Below, one piece after another: positions 18,622-27,791 of a stretch of 64,000 bases of DNA. The number at the start of each line of letters is the position of its first letter. The stretch's first letter is position 1. Made by a program: the position numbers and the translations under genes. This DNA comes from Stenotrophomonas aracearum (GTDB lineage: Bacteria > Pseudomonadota > Gammaproteobacteria > Xanthomonadales > Xanthomonadaceae), in assembly GCF_031834615.1 (NCBI RefSeq), contig NZ_CP115543.1, positions 1,747,001 through 1,811,000 on the forward strand, read 5' to 3'. The notes beneath the pieces are model-generated. The model was not told the DNA's origin, searched no databases, and saw only the letters and a program-made list of their open reading frames with translations.

Positions 18622-18662
18622 TTTCCGAACACAACGGCCCCGCACCAGACCAGGTTGCGGGG
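18563..18662 (+). promoter_or_regulatory. Transcription attenuator of thrABC
   Basis: Four segments can pair alternately. Segment 1 GCACCA (18563-18568, inside the Thr codons) pairs with segment 2 TGGTGC (18596-18601). Segment 2 CTGGTGCGG (18595-18603) also pairs with segment 3 CCGCACCAG (18640-18648). Segment 3 CCCCGCA (18638-18644) pairs with segment 4 TGCGGGG (18656-18662) to give the terminator-like stem. A ribosome finishing the leader at 18621 would cover segment 2 and release 3:4; a stalled one would allow 2:3. The tract after 3:4 is CU-rich rather than U-only, so termination may be partial. Confidence 0.65.
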
Positions 18663-18708
18663 ACTCTCCTTCAGCCTGAATGACGCGGGGCCTCGAATCG
18701 AGGTCAGC

Positions 18709-21231
18709 ATGTCCATCGTCGCCGCTTCACCCGATGCCGCTGCATCGCCAGCACCGTCCTCTCCGCTGCAGGCCGCCACCGCCACCGTGGTGCACAAGTT
18801 CGGCGGCACTTCCGTGGCCGACGCCGACCGTTACCGCCACGTGGCGCAGTTGCTGCTTGCGCGCGATGAAGCGATGCAGGTCACCGTCGTTTCTGCGATG
18901 AAAGGCGTCACCGACGCGCTGATCGCACTGGCCGGCGCGGCTGCGGACAATGCACCGCAGTGGCGCGACGACTGGCACGACCTGCGTGCACGCCACCGGG
19001 GCGCGGCGGTGGCGCTGCTCGGCGAACATGCCGGCGAGACCGTGGAATGGCTGGATGCGCGTTTCGATCACCTGGCCGAAGTGCTCGGTGCGCTGGCGGT
19101 GATCGGTGAGCTGCCGGCCGAAGTGCTCGACCGCGTGCAGGGCCTGGGCGAGGTCTATTCCGCGCATCTGCTGGGCCACTACCTGCGCAGCATCGGCGAG
19201 GACTGCGCGGTGCTGGACGCGCGCGAAGTGCTGGTGGTAGACCGTGGCGAACTCGGCGTGGACGTGGACTGGGTGCAGAGCGCGCAGCGGCTGGCGCGCT
19301 GGCGCGAGGCCAACAGCGCAGCGCGCGTGGTGGCGACCGGCTTCGTGGCGCGCGACCGTCGCGACCGCGTGACCACGCTGGGGCGCAACGGCAGCGACTA
19401 CTCCGGCGCGATCTTCGCCGCCCTGTTCAATGCCGACGAACTGCATATCTGGACCGACGTGGACGGCGTGCTCTCGGCCGATCCGCGCGTGGTGCCCGAA
19501 GCGGTGCAGCTGGAAGCGCTGAGCTACGACGAAGCCTGCGAGCTGGCCTACTTCGGCGCCAAGGTGGTGCACCCGCAGACCATGTCGCCGGCGATCGAGC
19601 GCGGACTGCCCATCATCATCCGCAACACCTTCCACCCCGACAATCCCGGCACCCGCATCACCGCCGAACGCACCGCCTCGGGCCCGATCAAGGGGCTGAC
19701 CCTCAGCGCCGACCTGGCCCTGCTCAACCTGGAAGGCACCGGTCTGATCGGCGTGCCGGGCACGGCCGAACGCGTGTTCGCGGCGCTGCGCAACGCGCAT
19801 GTGTCGGTGGTGATGATCTCGCAGGGCTCATCGGAGCATTCGATCTGCTGCGTGGTGCGCCAGGCCGAAGCGCAGCGGGCGCGCGATGCATTGCTGCACG
19901 CCTTCGCGCATGAACTGAGCCTGGGCCAGGTGCAGCGCGTGCAGCTCACCGACAACGTCAGCGTGCTGGCCGCGGTGGGCGACGGCATGGCCGGGCAGCC
20001 CGGCGTGGCCGCGCGCCTGTTCGAGTCGCTGGGGCGCGCGCAGGTGAACATCCTCGCGATCGCGCAGGGTTCGTCCGAACGCAACATTTCGGTGGCGGTG
20101 GACAGCCGCCATGCGACCAAGGCGCTGCGTGCCGCGCACGCTGGATTCTGGCTCTCGCCGCAGACGTTCTCGGTGGGCGTGATCGGTCCTGGCAATGTAG
20201 GCGCAGCGCTGCTGGACCAGTTGCTGGCCGCGCAACCCACGCTGCTGACCCGTGCCAACGTCGACCTGCGGCTGCGTGCAGTGGCCTCGCGCAGCCGCAT
20301 GCGGCTGGATGCGCGCGGCGTGTCCGGCGACTGGCGCGCTGCGCTGGCCGGCGAGGCGCAGGCGACCGATCTCGACGAGTTCACCGACCATCTGCTGTCG
20401 GCGCACCTGCCGCACGCGTTGATCATCGACTGCAGCGGCAGCGCTGATGTGGCCGACCGCTATGCCGGCTGGCTGCAGGCGGGCATCCATGTGGTGACGC
20501 CGAACAAACAGGCCGGCGCCGGTCCGCTGCCTCGCTACCACGCCATCCGCGACGCGGCGGCGGCCAGCGGTGCACGCTTCCGCTATGAGGCGACGGTGGG
20601 CGCCGGCTTGCCGGTGATCACCACGCTGCGCGACCTGGTCGACACCGGCGATGAGCTACTCGCCATCGATGGCATCTTCTCCGGCACGCTGGCCTGGCTG
20701 TTCAACAAGTACGACGGCCAGGTCCCGTTCTCCGAACTGGTCGCGCAGGCGCGCGGCATGGGCTACACCGAGCCGGATCCGCGCGATGACCTGTCCGGCG
20801 TGGACGTTGCGCGCAAGCTGGTGATCCTGGCGCGTGAAGCGGGGCGCGAGCTGAGCCTGGAACAGGTCACCGTGGAAAGCCTGGTGCCCGAAGCGCTGCG
20901 CGCGGGCAGCGTGGACGATTTCATGGCGGGGCTGGATTCGGTGGATGCGGTGTTTGCCGAGCGTCTTTCCGGGGCGCGTGCGCGCGGTGCGGTGCTGCGT
21001 TACGTGGCACGCCTGTCAGCCGATGCCGCGCAGGTGGGGCTGGTGGAGCTGCCGGCCGACCACGCCTTCGCCAACCTGCGCCTGACCGACAACGTGGTGC
21101 AATTCACCACGCGCCGTTACTGCGAGAACCCGCTGGTGGTGCAGGGTCCGGGCGCCGGTCCGGAGGTGACTGCCGCCGGCGTGTTTGCCGACGTGCTGCG
21201 GGTGGCGGCCGGTGAAGGAGCGCGCCTGTGA
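18709..21231 (+). CDS. thrA: Bifunctional aspartate kinase / homoserine dehydrogenase
   Basis: ThrA catalyses the first and third steps from aspartate to threonine. The 840-residue protein has an N-terminal aspartokinase domain ([15 protein letters not shown] near residue 28; [24 protein letters not shown]), a central ACT-type regulatory region (about 330-470, with [15 protein letters not shown] and [16 protein letters not shown]), and a homoserine dehydrogenase domain from about 487 ([60 protein letters not shown]). ATG 18709 is chosen because GAGGTCAGC precedes it. The ACT region predicts threonine feedback inhibition. It overlaps thrB by 4 bases and lies behind the leader peptide. Confidence 0.96.
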   Translation: MSIVAASPDAAASPAPSSPLQAATATVVHKFGGTSVADADRYRHVAQLLLARDEAMQVTVVSAMKGVTDALIALAGAAADNAPQWRDDWHDLRARHRGAAVALLGEHAGETVEWLDARFDHLAEVLGALAVIGELPAEVLDRVQGLGEVYSAHLLGHYLRSIGEDCAVLDAREVLVVDRGELGVDVDWVQSAQRLARWREANSAARVVATGFVARDRRDRVTTLGRNGSDYSGAIFAALFNADELHIWTDVDGVLSADPRVVPEAVQLEALSYDEACELAYFGAKVVHPQTMSPAIERGLPIIIRNTFHPDNPGTRITAERTASGPIKGLTLSADLALLNLEGTGLIGVPGTAERVFAALRNAHVSVVMISQGSSEHSICCVVRQAEAQRARDALLHAFAHELSLGQVQRVQLTDNVSVLAAVGDGMAGQPGVAARLFESLGRAQVNILAIAQGSSERNISVAVDSRHATKALRAAHAGFWLSPQTFSVGVIGPGNVGAALLDQLLAAQPTLLTRANVDLRLRAVASRSRMRLDARGVSGDWRAALAGEAQATDLDEFTDHLLSAHLPHALIIDCSGSADVADRYAGWLQAGIHVVTPNKQAGAGPLPRYHAIRDAAAASGARFRYEATVGAGLPVITTLRDLVDTGDELLAIDGIFSGTLAWLFNKYDGQVPFSELVAQARGMGYTEPDPRDDLSGVDVARKLVILAREAGRELSLEQVTVESLVPEALRAGSVDDFMAGLDSVDAVFAERLSGARARGAVLRYVARLSADAAQVGLVELPADHAFANLRLTDNVVQFTTRRYCENPLVVQGPGAGPEVTAAGVFADVLRVAAGEGARL

Positions 21232-22160
21232 GCGATGCAGTGCAAGGGCAGGCGCGTGCGTTCTCGCCGGCCTCGGTGGGCAACGTCGCGGTGGGCTTCG
21301 ACATCCTCGGCCATGTCATCGCTGGGGTGGGCGATACGGTGACGGTGCGCCGCACGCAGGCACCGGGCGCACGCATCCTCGCGATCCGTGGCACCACCGT
21401 GGACCTGCCGTTGGAAGCGGCCGACAACACGGCGGGTGCGGCGCTGTTGGCACTGTGCGATGCGCTTGCGCTGCCCTTCGGCTTCGAGCTTGAAATCGAC
21501 AAGGGCATCGCACTGGGTTCGGGCATGGGCGGATCGGCGGCGTCGTGCGTGGCCGCGCTGGTGGCGGCCAATGCGCTGTTGGACGCGCCGCTTTCGCGTG
21601 AGGCGCTGTACCCGTTCGCGTTGACCGGCGAAGCGGTGGCCAGCGGCGGCCGGCACGGCGACAACCTGGGGCCGATGCTGCTGGGCGGGCTGGTGCTGAG
21701 TACGGCCGACCGGCTCGTGCCGATTCCGGTGCCCGCGCACTGGCACAGCCTGCTGGTGCATCCGGACGCGGTACTGGAAACCCGCCGTGCGCGCGCCGCG
21801 CTGCAGGGCAGTTATGCGCTGCCGGAATTCGTGGCGCAGAGCGCGAACCTCGCGCTGGTGCTCAGCGGGTGCTTCCGGGGCGACGCGGACCTGCTCCGCG
21901 CCGGCCTGCGCGACGTGCTGGTGGAACCGCGCCGCGCCGGGTTGATCGTGGGCTTCGCGGCCGCCCGCGACGCGGCGCTGGCCGCCGGTGCGCTGGGCGC
22001 CAGCATCTCCGGTGCCGGGCCGAGCGTGTTTGCCTGGTTCGACAGCGAAGCGGCGGCACGGGCGGCGCAGGCGGCGGTGCAGGGCGCATTTGCCGACGCG
22101 GGGTTCGCCAGCCAGGCGTGGGTTTCTCCGTTGAACGCGCCCGGCGCCTGCCTGCTGTGA
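21228..22160 (+). CDS. thrB: Homoserine kinase (GHMP family)
   Basis: ThrB phosphorylates homoserine in the fourth committed step to threonine. The 310-residue protein starts at GTG 21228, overlapping the thrA stop by 4 bases. It has the GHMP N-terminal strand [19 protein letters not shown], the ATP-binding loop [18 protein letters not shown] near residues 88-105, and the C-terminal motif [16 protein letters not shown]. Length and motif order fit ThrB of gammaproteobacteria. It is followed 32 bases later by thrC. Confidence 0.95.
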   Translation: MSDAVQGQARAFSPASVGNVAVGFDILGHVIAGVGDTVTVRRTQAPGARILAIRGTTVDLPLEAADNTAGAALLALCDALALPFGFELEIDKGIALGSGMGGSAASCVAALVAANALLDAPLSREALYPFALTGEAVASGGRHGDNLGPMLLGGLVLSTADRLVPIPVPAHWHSLLVHPDAVLETRRARAALQGSYALPEFVAQSANLALVLSGCFRGDADLLRAGLRDVLVEPRRAGLIVGFAAARDAALAAGALGASISGAGPSVFAWFDSEAAARAAQAAVQGAFADAGFASQAWVSPLNAPGACLL

Positions 22161-22192
22161 GCGCGGCTTCCTTACTCTTTTCAGGACCTTCC

Positions 22193-23485
22193 ATGCATTT
22201 CGTTTCCACCCGACACGCGGCACCGGCCGCTTCCCTCAGTGCGGCGATTGCGTCCGGTCTGGCGCCCGACGGTGGGCTGTACGTGCCCGAGCAGCGTCCG
22301 CAGCCGCAGCGTTGGCACGGGCAGGGCAGCCTGGCGCATGATGCCGAGGCCGTGCTGGCGCCGTTCTTTGCCGGCGACGCGCTGGCGCCTCGGCTGGGCG
22401 CCTTGTGCGACGACGCATTCAATTTCCCGGCGCCGCTGCGGGCGTTGTCCACCCCGGGCGACCATGTGCTGGAGCTCTTCCACGGGCCCACGGCGGCGTT
22501 CAAGGATTTCGGTGCGCGCTTCCTCGCCGCCAGCCTGGCGCAGCTGCAACGCGACCGGGCGCAGGAACTGACCATCGTGGTCGCGACCTCGGGCGACACC
22601 GGCGCCGCGGTGGCCGCCGCGTTCCACCAGCAGCCCGGCATCCGGGTGGTGGTGCTGTACCCGGATGGGCGGGTCTCGCCCCGCCAGGCGCACCAGCTGG
22701 GCTGCTTCGGCGACAACATCCACGCACTGCGCGTGGCCGGGTCGTTCGACGACTGCCAGGCGATGGTGAAGCAGGCATTGAGCGACCGCGAACTGCAGGC
22801 GCAGGTACCGTTGAGTTCGGCCAACAGCATCAGCCTGGGGCGCTGGCTGCCGCAGATGAGTTACTACGCGCATGCGGCGCTGGTCCATCACGCCGCCACC
22901 GGTGAGGTCCTGAACCTGGTGGTGCCGACCGGCAACCTGGGCAATGCGATGGCGGCGGTGCTGGCGCGATCCATGGGCCTGCCGCTGGGGCAGATCGCGT
23001 TGGCGACCAATGCCAATGACGTGCTGCCCCGGTTCTTCGAGGGTCAGGCGTATCGTCCGCAGGACAGTGTGGCCACGTTGGCCAATGCGATGGACGTGGG
23101 TGCGCCGAGTAATTTCGAGCGGCTGCGTTGGTTGCATGAGGGCGACGACGATGCGCTGCGCGCCGGGTTCCGTACCGCATCGGTGAATGATGCGGAGATC
23201 CGCGAGGTGATCGCGCGCCGTTACGCATCGGCAGGCGAGGTGTTCTGCCCGCACACGGCGACGGCGGTGAAGCTGCTCGAACAGCTGCGTGCGGAAGGCG
23301 TGCAGGGTGATTGGGCGGTGGCGGCCACCGCGCATCCAGCCAAGTTCGAGTCGGTGGTGGAGCCGCTGATTGGTCGCAGCATCGAGGCGCCGCCTGCGTT
23401 GGCGGATCTGCTGAAGCGTCCTGCGCATGCGGAACCGTGCGCGCCGCATTACGCGGCATTGCGCGAGCGGCTCCGGAACGTCTAA
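22193..23485 (+). CDS. thrC: Threonine synthase
   Basis: ThrC converts O-phosphohomoserine to threonine with PLP. The 430-residue protein starts at ATG 22193 behind AGGACC. It shows the N-terminal SLSAAIASGLAPDGGLYVPE typical of the group, the PLP lysine in HGPTAAFKDFGARF (about residues 94-107), the phosphate loop ATSGDTGAAVAAAF, and VPTGNLGNAMAAVLARSMGLP. It is the last gene of thrABC; a REP-type hairpin lies 68 bases after its stop. Confidence 0.95.
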   Translation: MHFVSTRHAAPAASLSAAIASGLAPDGGLYVPEQRPQPQRWHGQGSLAHDAEAVLAPFFAGDALAPRLGALCDDAFNFPAPLRALSTPGDHVLELFHGPTAAFKDFGARFLAASLAQLQRDRAQELTIVVATSGDTGAAVAAAFHQQPGIRVVVLYPDGRVSPRQAHQLGCFGDNIHALRVAGSFDDCQAMVKQALSDRELQAQVPLSSANSISLGRWLPQMSYYAHAALVHHAATGEVLNLVVPTGNLGNAMAAVLARSMGLPLGQIALATNANDVLPRFFEGQAYRPQDSVATLANAMDVGAPSNFERLRWLHEGDDDALRAGFRTASVNDAEIREVIARRYASAGEVFCPHTATAVKLLEQLRAEGVQGDWAVAATAHPAKFESVVEPLIGRSIEAPPALADLLKRPAHAEPCAPHYAALRERLRNV

Positions 23486-23552
23486 ACGCCGGAGAGTTGA
23501 ATGTGAGCGATGCAAGTGCGGTTTCGGACGCTCGAGCCGCGCTGCGCGCGGT

Positions 23553-23575
23553 GTCCGGCCAGCGGCCGGACCTAC
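23553..23575 (-). repeat. GTAG-headed REP palindrome
   Basis: Read on the minus strand it is GTAG followed by GTCCGGCC-N3-GGCCGGAC, the shape of Stenotrophomonas SMAG/REP elements. It lies between the convergent thrC and FNR-like genes and may serve as a bidirectional transcript end. Confidence 0.7.
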
Positions 23576-23641
23576 GAATTGTTACGTAACGACCGTATGC
23601 CCGGATACGTCAGCAATGGGTTTCACAGCGCCCGGCGGGTG

Positions 23642-24391
23642 CTATGCGCCGCAAAGATCGCGCAAGCCTGCTTCGTCCAGGATCTCGACGGTGTTGAGGT
23701 GGGGCAGGGCGATCAGGCCCTGCTGGCGCAGCTTGGTGAAGGTGCGGCTGACGGTTTCCATGGTCAGGCCGAGGTGGTCGGCGATGTCGCTGCGGCCCAT
23801 CGGCAGGGTCACGCGCAGGCCGGGGTCGCCCAGGCGGGCTTCGCGGGCAGCCAGGCGCAGCAGGAAGTCGGCGAGCTTTTCGGCCGGTTGCAGGCGCGCC
23901 AGGGCCAGCGCGGCATCGGCTGCATCGTCCAATGCCTGGCAGGCGCGTTGCAGCAGCTTGCGCTCCAGGTGCGGGTAACGTGCACGCAGGTCCTTCATCT
24001 GCGGCAGGGCGACGCGGCAGACCCGGCTGTCGGCAATGGCTTCGATGTCATGCCGGTGGTGGTCGCTGCCGGTCAGGCCCAGGTAGTCGCCGGGCAGCAC
24101 GAAACCGCTGATCTGGCGGCGGCCATCGGCGAGGGTGCGGACCAGGCGCAGGGCGCCGCCGGTCAAGGTATAGACATGTTGGCGCGGTTCGCCGGCGCGG
24201 GCCAGGGTGGCGCCCAGCGGCAGTGCCTGCGAGACGGTGACCCGTTCCAGCGCCTGGACTTCGTCCGGCGACAAGGCTGAACACACGGCCAGATGGCGCA
24301 CCGAGCAGTGCAGGCAGTCGCGCAGGGCGGAGCAGCCCGGGGCGGGGTCGTCTACGGTGGCAACGGCGGTTCCGGAGTGGGGCCGGGTCAT
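23642..24391 (-). CDS. Crp/Fnr-family regulator with FNR-type cysteines
   Basis: The 249-residue protein has a cyclic-nucleotide-type beta-barrel ([34 protein letters not shown]) and a C-terminal winged helix with [25 protein letters not shown] matches the E-x-x-S-R that reads the TTGAT half-site in FNR. Cysteines at 20, 26, 29 and 37, plus Cys125 in SRVCRVAL, match the placement of FNR cluster ligands, so oxygen sensing through a 4Fe-4S cluster is likely. A TATCAT hexamer (24418-24423, minus) lies 26 bases before the start and may be its -10. It is divergent from hisS. Confidence 0.85.
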   Translation of the reverse strand: MTRPHSGTAVATVDDPAPGCSALRDCLHCSVRHLAVCSALSPDEVQALERVTVSQALPLGATLARAGEPRQHVYTLTGGALRLVRTLADGRRQISGFVLPGDYLGLTGSDHHRHDIEAIADSRVCRVALPQMKDLRARYPHLERKLLQRACQALDDAADAALALARLQPAEKLADFLLRLAAREARLGDPGLRVTLPMGRSDIADHLGLTMETVSRTFTKLRQQGLIALPHLNTVEILDEAGLRDLCGA

Positions 24392-24452
24392 GTCGAACCT
24401 GGAAGCGGGGCCTGTCCATGATACGTCATGCGGCGCCCGGCCCGGCTGCGGC

Positions 24453-24458
24453 TAGAAT
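24453..24458 (+). promoter_or_regulatory. Probable -10 element of hisS
   Basis: TAGAAT lies 40 bases before the GTG start of hisS. No clear -35 hexamer is seen at the usual spacing. Confidence 0.4.
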
Positions 24459-24498
24459 ATGCAGCTCGAACATCCCCACGTTCCGCAGGAGTCCGCAA

Positions 24499-25896
24499 GT
24501 GATCAAGCCCCGTACGCCGCCCGGCATCATGGAATTGCTGCCGCGCGAGCAGATCGCGTTCCAGCGCATGCTGGACGTCATCCGCCGCAATTACGAGCGG
24601 TTCGGGTTCCTGCCGGTGGAAACGCCGGTGTTCGAGCTGTCGGACGTGCTGCTTACCAAGTCCGGCGGCGAAACCGAGCGCCAGGTGTATTTCGTGCAGT
24701 CCACCGGGGCGCTGGCCAATGCGGCCGAGGCGGGCGACAAGAGCCTGCCGGAACTTGCGCTGCGCTTCGACCTGACGGTGCCGCTGGCGCGCTACGTGGC
24801 CGAGCACGAGCACGACCTGACCTTCCCGTTCCGCCGTTACCAGATGCAGCGGGTGTACCGTGGCGAGCGCGCGCAGCGCGGCCGTTTCCGCGAGTTCTAC
24901 CAGTGCGACATCGACGTGATCGGCAAGGACGGCCTGAGCACGCGCTATGACGCGGAAGTGCTGGCGGTGATCCACGCGGTGTTCTCGGAACTGCGCATCG
25001 GTGATTTCTCGGTGCAGCTGAACAACCGCAAGTTGATGCGCGGGTTCTTCGAGAGCCTGGGCGTGGCCGACGGCGAGCGCCAGATGGCGGTGCTGCGCGA
25101 GGTCGACAAGCTGGACAAGCGCGGCCCGGACTACGTGCGCGAAACGCTGACCGGTGAAGGCTTTGCGATTCCTGCCGAACAGGTGGACCGCATCCTGGCG
25201 TTCGTGGCGGTGCGTTCGAGCAGCCACGCCGATGCGCTGGCGCAGCTGGACGCGCTGGTGGCCGACGGTAACGCGAGCGAAACGCTGCAGCTGGGTGTGG
25301 CCGAGCTGCGCGAGGTGCTGCAGCTGGTGAAGGCGCTGGGCGTACCGGAAACGGCGTACTGCCTGAACTTCTCGATTGCCCGCGGCCTGGATTACTACAC
25401 CGGCACGGTGTACGAAACCACGCTGACCGACCACCCGCAGATCGGTTCGATCTGTTCGGGCGGCCGTTACGAGGACCTGGCCAGCCACTACAGCAAGTCG
25501 AAGCTGCCGGGCGTGGGCATTTCGATCGGGCTGACCCGTCTGTTCTGGCAGCTGCGCGAGGCAGGCCTGATTGCCGGCATCGAAGACAGCAGCGTGCATG
25601 CGCTGGTGGCGCTGATGGACGACAACGGCCTGTCTGATTCGCTGGACATCGCACGCCGCCTGCGCGCGGGCGGAATCAACGCGGAAGTGCAGATGGAGCC
25701 GAAGAAGATCGGCAAGCAGTTCCAGTACGCGGCCAAGGCGGGCATCCGTTTCGTGGTGCTGGCCGGCGAAGACGAGCTGGCACGCGGCGTGGTGGCGGTG
25801 AAGGATCTTCTGCGCGAGCAGCAGTTCGAAGTCGCCCGCGATGAGCTCGCCAGTGCCTTGCAGGTGGAGTTGGAGCAGACCCGCGCTATGGCGTGA
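24499..25896 (+). CDS. hisS: Histidyl-tRNA synthetase
   Basis: HisS charges tRNA-His in the cytoplasm. The 465-residue class II synthetase starts at GTG 24499 with GCAGGAG upstream. It has the HisRS N-terminus [16 protein letters not shown], class II motif 1 region [17 protein letters not shown], motif 2 [20 protein letters not shown] (about 114-133), the histidine-A loop [13 protein letters not shown], and motif 3 [18 protein letters not shown]-terminal anticodon-binding domain follows. It is about 40 residues longer than the Escherichia coli enzyme, as in other xanthomonads. A strong terminator follows. Confidence 0.96.
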   Translation: MIKPRTPPGIMELLPREQIAFQRMLDVIRRNYERFGFLPVETPVFELSDVLLTKSGGETERQVYFVQSTGALANAAEAGDKSLPELALRFDLTVPLARYVAEHEHDLTFPFRRYQMQRVYRGERAQRGRFREFYQCDIDVIGKDGLSTRYDAEVLAVIHAVFSELRIGDFSVQLNNRKLMRGFFESLGVADGERQMAVLREVDKLDKRGPDYVRETLTGEGFAIPAEQVDRILAFVAVRSSSHADALAQLDALVADGNASETLQLGVAELREVLQLVKALGVPETAYCLNFSIARGLDYYTGTVYETTLTDHPQIGSICSGGRYEDLASHYSKSKLPGVGISIGLTRLFWQLREAGLIAGIEDSSVHALVALMDDNGLSDSLDIARRLRAGGINAEVQMEPKKIGKQFQYAAKAGIRFVVLAGEDELARGVVAVKDLLREQQFEVARDELASALQVELEQTRAMA

Positions 25897-25924
25897 TGGG
25901 TTCTTGCGTTCATGTTCGATCGAT

Positions 25925-25955
25925 AACGGCACCTTCGGGTGCCGTTGTTGTTTTC
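25925..25955 (+). terminator. Rho-independent terminator of hisS
   Basis: AACGGCACC (25925-25933) and GGTGCCGTT (25938-25946) form a 9-bp stem closed by a TTCG tetraloop, followed by GTTGTTTT. It is a textbook terminator 28 bases after the hisS stop. Confidence 0.9.
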
Positions 25956-25989
25956 AGAGTTAAAAGCAGCGTTTCATTTGTTCCGTGCT

Positions 25990-26104
25990 GGGGCGGCCGC
26001 CGGGCAGCCCCGCTCCGGGACACGCCGTGAACCCATCCATGGGGGCTGCTAGAAAACATCCATGTTTTCTAGCGTCCCTCCGGGGGCTACCCGGCGGCCG
26101 CCCC
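25990..26104. repeat. Nested inverted repeat, copy 1
   Basis: Outer arms of 22 bases (25990-26011 and 26083-26104) are complementary except at one position. Inside lies a perfect 12-bp hairpin GCTAGAAAACAT-CC-ATGTTTTCTAGC (26048-26073). The core 26024-26047, beginning GCCGTGAACCCATCC, recurs in reverse orientation at 54216-54239 inside a second nested repeat whose outer arms have a different sequence. No protein-coding gene is supported here. It lies in the 645-base gene-free stretch between hisS and the his regulator. Confidence 0.75.
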
Positions 26105-26133
26105 CATACATGGTCGTGTGCGGTGAGGAAGAG

Positions 26134-26157
26134 CAGCCGGGCAAGGCCCGGCTCTAC
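26134..26157 (-). repeat. SMAG/REP palindrome
   Basis: On the minus strand it reads GTAGAGCCGGGC-CTT-GCCCGGCTG, the GTAG-headed hairpin typical of Stenotrophomonas intergenic repeats. Confidence 0.8.
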
Positions 26158-26204
26158 CGCCTTCGGGTGACTCACCTGCCAACTATCGGAGGGTCGGCGG
26201 GGGT

Positions 26205-26359
26205 GGGTTTGAGGGGGCACGAGCCGCATGGGTCGGGCGCATGCGCCCGACGGGTTGGGCAGGAGCCCAACCCAGGTCTTGCCGTGTGCGCAGGACAGCG
26301 CACACGTGCAAGCGGCGATGAGCTTACATGGACGTACTTGCAGCGTCCCCCACAAACCC
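26205..26359. other. Structured intergenic segment with tandem hairpins inside a long inverted repeat
   Basis: Outer arms 26205-26217 and 26347-26359 pair over 12 of 13 positions, with one internal mismatch. Between them stand GTCGGGCGCATGCGCCCGAC (26232-26251), GGGTTGGGC-AGGA-GCCCAACCC (26252-26273), GTGTGCGC-AGGACA-GCGCACAC (26284-26305) and TGCAAG..CTTGCA (26307-26342) enclosing ATGGAC. Two hairpin loops expose GGA, the CsrA/RsmA recognition core. Whether it is transcribed is unknown; it may equally be a composite repeat. The short frames here look like shadows without start signals. Confidence 0.45.
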
Positions 26360-26421
26360 GCACCCGACGGCCCTGACCAGGGAGGCCCCGCAGCCCAAGG
26401 ATGTTCGCCTGAATCCAACAG

Positions 26422-26466
26422 CAGCCGGGCAGAGCCCGGCTCTACCGGGCTGGATCCAGGCTCTAC
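26422..26466 (-). repeat. SMAG/REP palindrome with a degenerate second copy
   Basis: 26422-26445 is CAGCCGGGC-AGA-GCCCGGCTCTAC, a perfect GTAG-headed element on the minus strand. 26445-26466 (CGGGCTGGATCCAGGCTCTAC) is a decayed second copy with the same CTCTAC end. Confidence 0.75.
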
Positions 26467-26511
26467 CTGAACTGTCGAATCCAGGATTTGGCTTCCGGTC
26501 GAATTTGCGCT

Positions 26512-26535
26512 AATGTAATAGCACGCTATTACATT
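26512..26535. promoter_or_regulatory. Palindromic operator in front of the TrpR-family gene
   Basis: AATGTAATAG (26512-26521) and CTATTACATT (26526-26535) are perfect inverted arms separated by CACG. The site ends 6 bases before the start codon at 26542. TrpR-family repressors bind such AT-rich dyads, so autoregulation and control of the his operon by the adjacent gene is likely. Confidence 0.65.
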
Positions 26536-26541
26536 GATACG

Positions 26542-26868
26542 ATGAAAATCCGCCCCGTCCCCCGTGAAAAAGACCCTCAGGCCGATCTGGCCTGCCTTGC
26601 TGCGGCGTTTGCCGGCCTGGACAGCGAGGCGCAGGTGACTGCCTTCCTGCGCGACCTGTGCACTCCCGCCGAGCTGGAGGCCCTGTCTGATCGGTGGAAG
26701 GTGGTGCCGCTGCTCCGGCAGGGCGTGCCGTATCGCGAAATCCATGAATTGACCGGTGTCAGCGTGACCACCACCGGGCGCGTGGCGCGCTCGCTGGACC
26801 ATGGCCACGGCGGCTATGCCGCCGCCATTGCCGCGACCGCCACGCCCGCGTCCCCCGAATCCGAGTAG
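26542..26868 (+). CDS. TrpR/YerC-family regulator of the his operon
   Basis: The 108-residue protein belongs to the YerC/YecD branch of the TrpR superfamily. It is helical ([40 protein letters not shown]) with a helix-turn-helix [20 protein letters not shown] near residues 64-83, then [14 protein letters not shown] 26542 directly follows a 24-base dyad. The hisG start is 11 bases after its stop, so it forms the first gene of the histidine operon. A histidine-responsive repressor role is inferred from this position and from similar gene order in other bacteria. Confidence 0.82.
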   Translation: MKIRPVPREKDPQADLACLAAAFAGLDSEAQVTAFLRDLCTPAELEALSDRWKVVPLLRQGVPYREIHELTGVSVTTTGRVARSLDHGHGGYAAAIAATATPASPESE

Positions 26869-26879
26869 AGACCTCCCCC

Positions 26880-27791
26880 ATGAGTGCAACCCAGACCGCC
26901 CCGGCACGCGACCGGCTGCGTATCGCCATCCAGAAGAGCGGGCGGCTCGCCGAACCCGCGCGCAGCCTGCTCACCGCCTGCGGCCTGAGCTGGCGGCAGA
27001 GCCGCGACAAGCTCTTCTGCTACGGCGAATCGCTGCCCGTCGACCTCCTGCTCGTGCGCGACGACGACATTCCCGGCCTGATCGCCGACGGCGTCTGCGA
27101 CTTCGGCATCGTCGGCCGCAACGAACTGGACGAACAGGGCGCCGCCCGCCGCCGGATCGGCCTGCCCGACGCCTACCAGGCGCTGCGCGGCCTCAACTTC
27201 GGCCAGTGCCGCCTGATGCTCGCCGTGCCCGACGAATGGGACTGGCAGGGCGTGCAGCAGCTCGCCGGCAAGCGCATCGCCACCAGCTACCCCGCCATCC
27301 TGGCCGACTGGCTGGCCGAGCGCGGCGTCGACGCCCAGGTCGTCGAACTGTCCGGCTCCGTGGAAATCGCCCCGCGCCTCGGCACCGCCGACCTCATCTG
27401 CGACCTCGTCTCCAGCGGCGCCACCCTGGCCGCCAACCAGCTCAAGCCGGTCGAAACCCTGCTCGAAAGCGAAGCCGTACTCGCCGGACCAGTCAAAACC
27501 CCCGACGACGCCCGCGCCGGCCTCATGGCCATGCTGCTGCGCCGCCTCGACGGCGTAGTGAACGTGCAGGACAGCAAGCTGCTGATGTTCCGCGCCGATC
27601 AGGACCGCGTCTCCGACCTGGCCCGCCTGCTGCCCGACGCCGACCCGCTCGTGCAGCTGCCCGACGAGGGCGGCCGCCTGCGCCTGCAGACCATGTGCCA
27701 CGGCGCCCTGACCTGGCAGCGGCTCGAAGAGCTGGAGCGCGCCGGCGCCCAGGGGTTGATGGTGTTGAGCGTGGAGCGGTCGCTGGCATGA
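26880..27791 (+). CDS. hisG: ATP phosphoribosyltransferase HisG (long form)
   Basis: HisG joins ATP and PRPP in the first, feedback-controlled step of histidine synthesis. The 303-residue protein begins [16 protein letters not shown] near residue 13. It has [11 protein letters not shown], the PRPP-site signature [20 protein letters not shown] near residues 163-182, and a C-terminal domain of about 75 residues that binds histidine in long-form enzymes. Its length fits the long form, which needs no HisZ. It overlaps hisD by 4 bases. Confidence 0.96.
   Translation: MSATQTAPARDRLRIAIQKSGRLAEPARSLLTACGLSWRQSRDKLFCYGESLPVDLLLVRDDDIPGLIADGVCDFGIVGRNELDEQGAARRRIGLPDAYQALRGLNFGQCRLMLAVPDEWDWQGVQQLAGKRIATSYPAILADWLAERGVDAQVVELSGSVEIAPRLGTADLICDLVSSGATLAANQLKPVETLLESEAVLAGPVKTPDDARAGLMAMLLRRLDGVVNVQDSKLLMFRADQDRVSDLARLLPDADPLVQLPDEGGRLRLQTMCHGALTWQRLEELERAGAQGLMVLSVERSLA

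Noticed and set aside
26000..26500. CRISPR array.
   Set aside because: The hairpins are not regularly spaced direct repeats and no cas gene is present.
25985..26513. Several short frames in the gap between hisS and the his regulator.
   Set aside because: They are made of the inverted repeats and REPs; the frames read equally on both strands and lack start signals.
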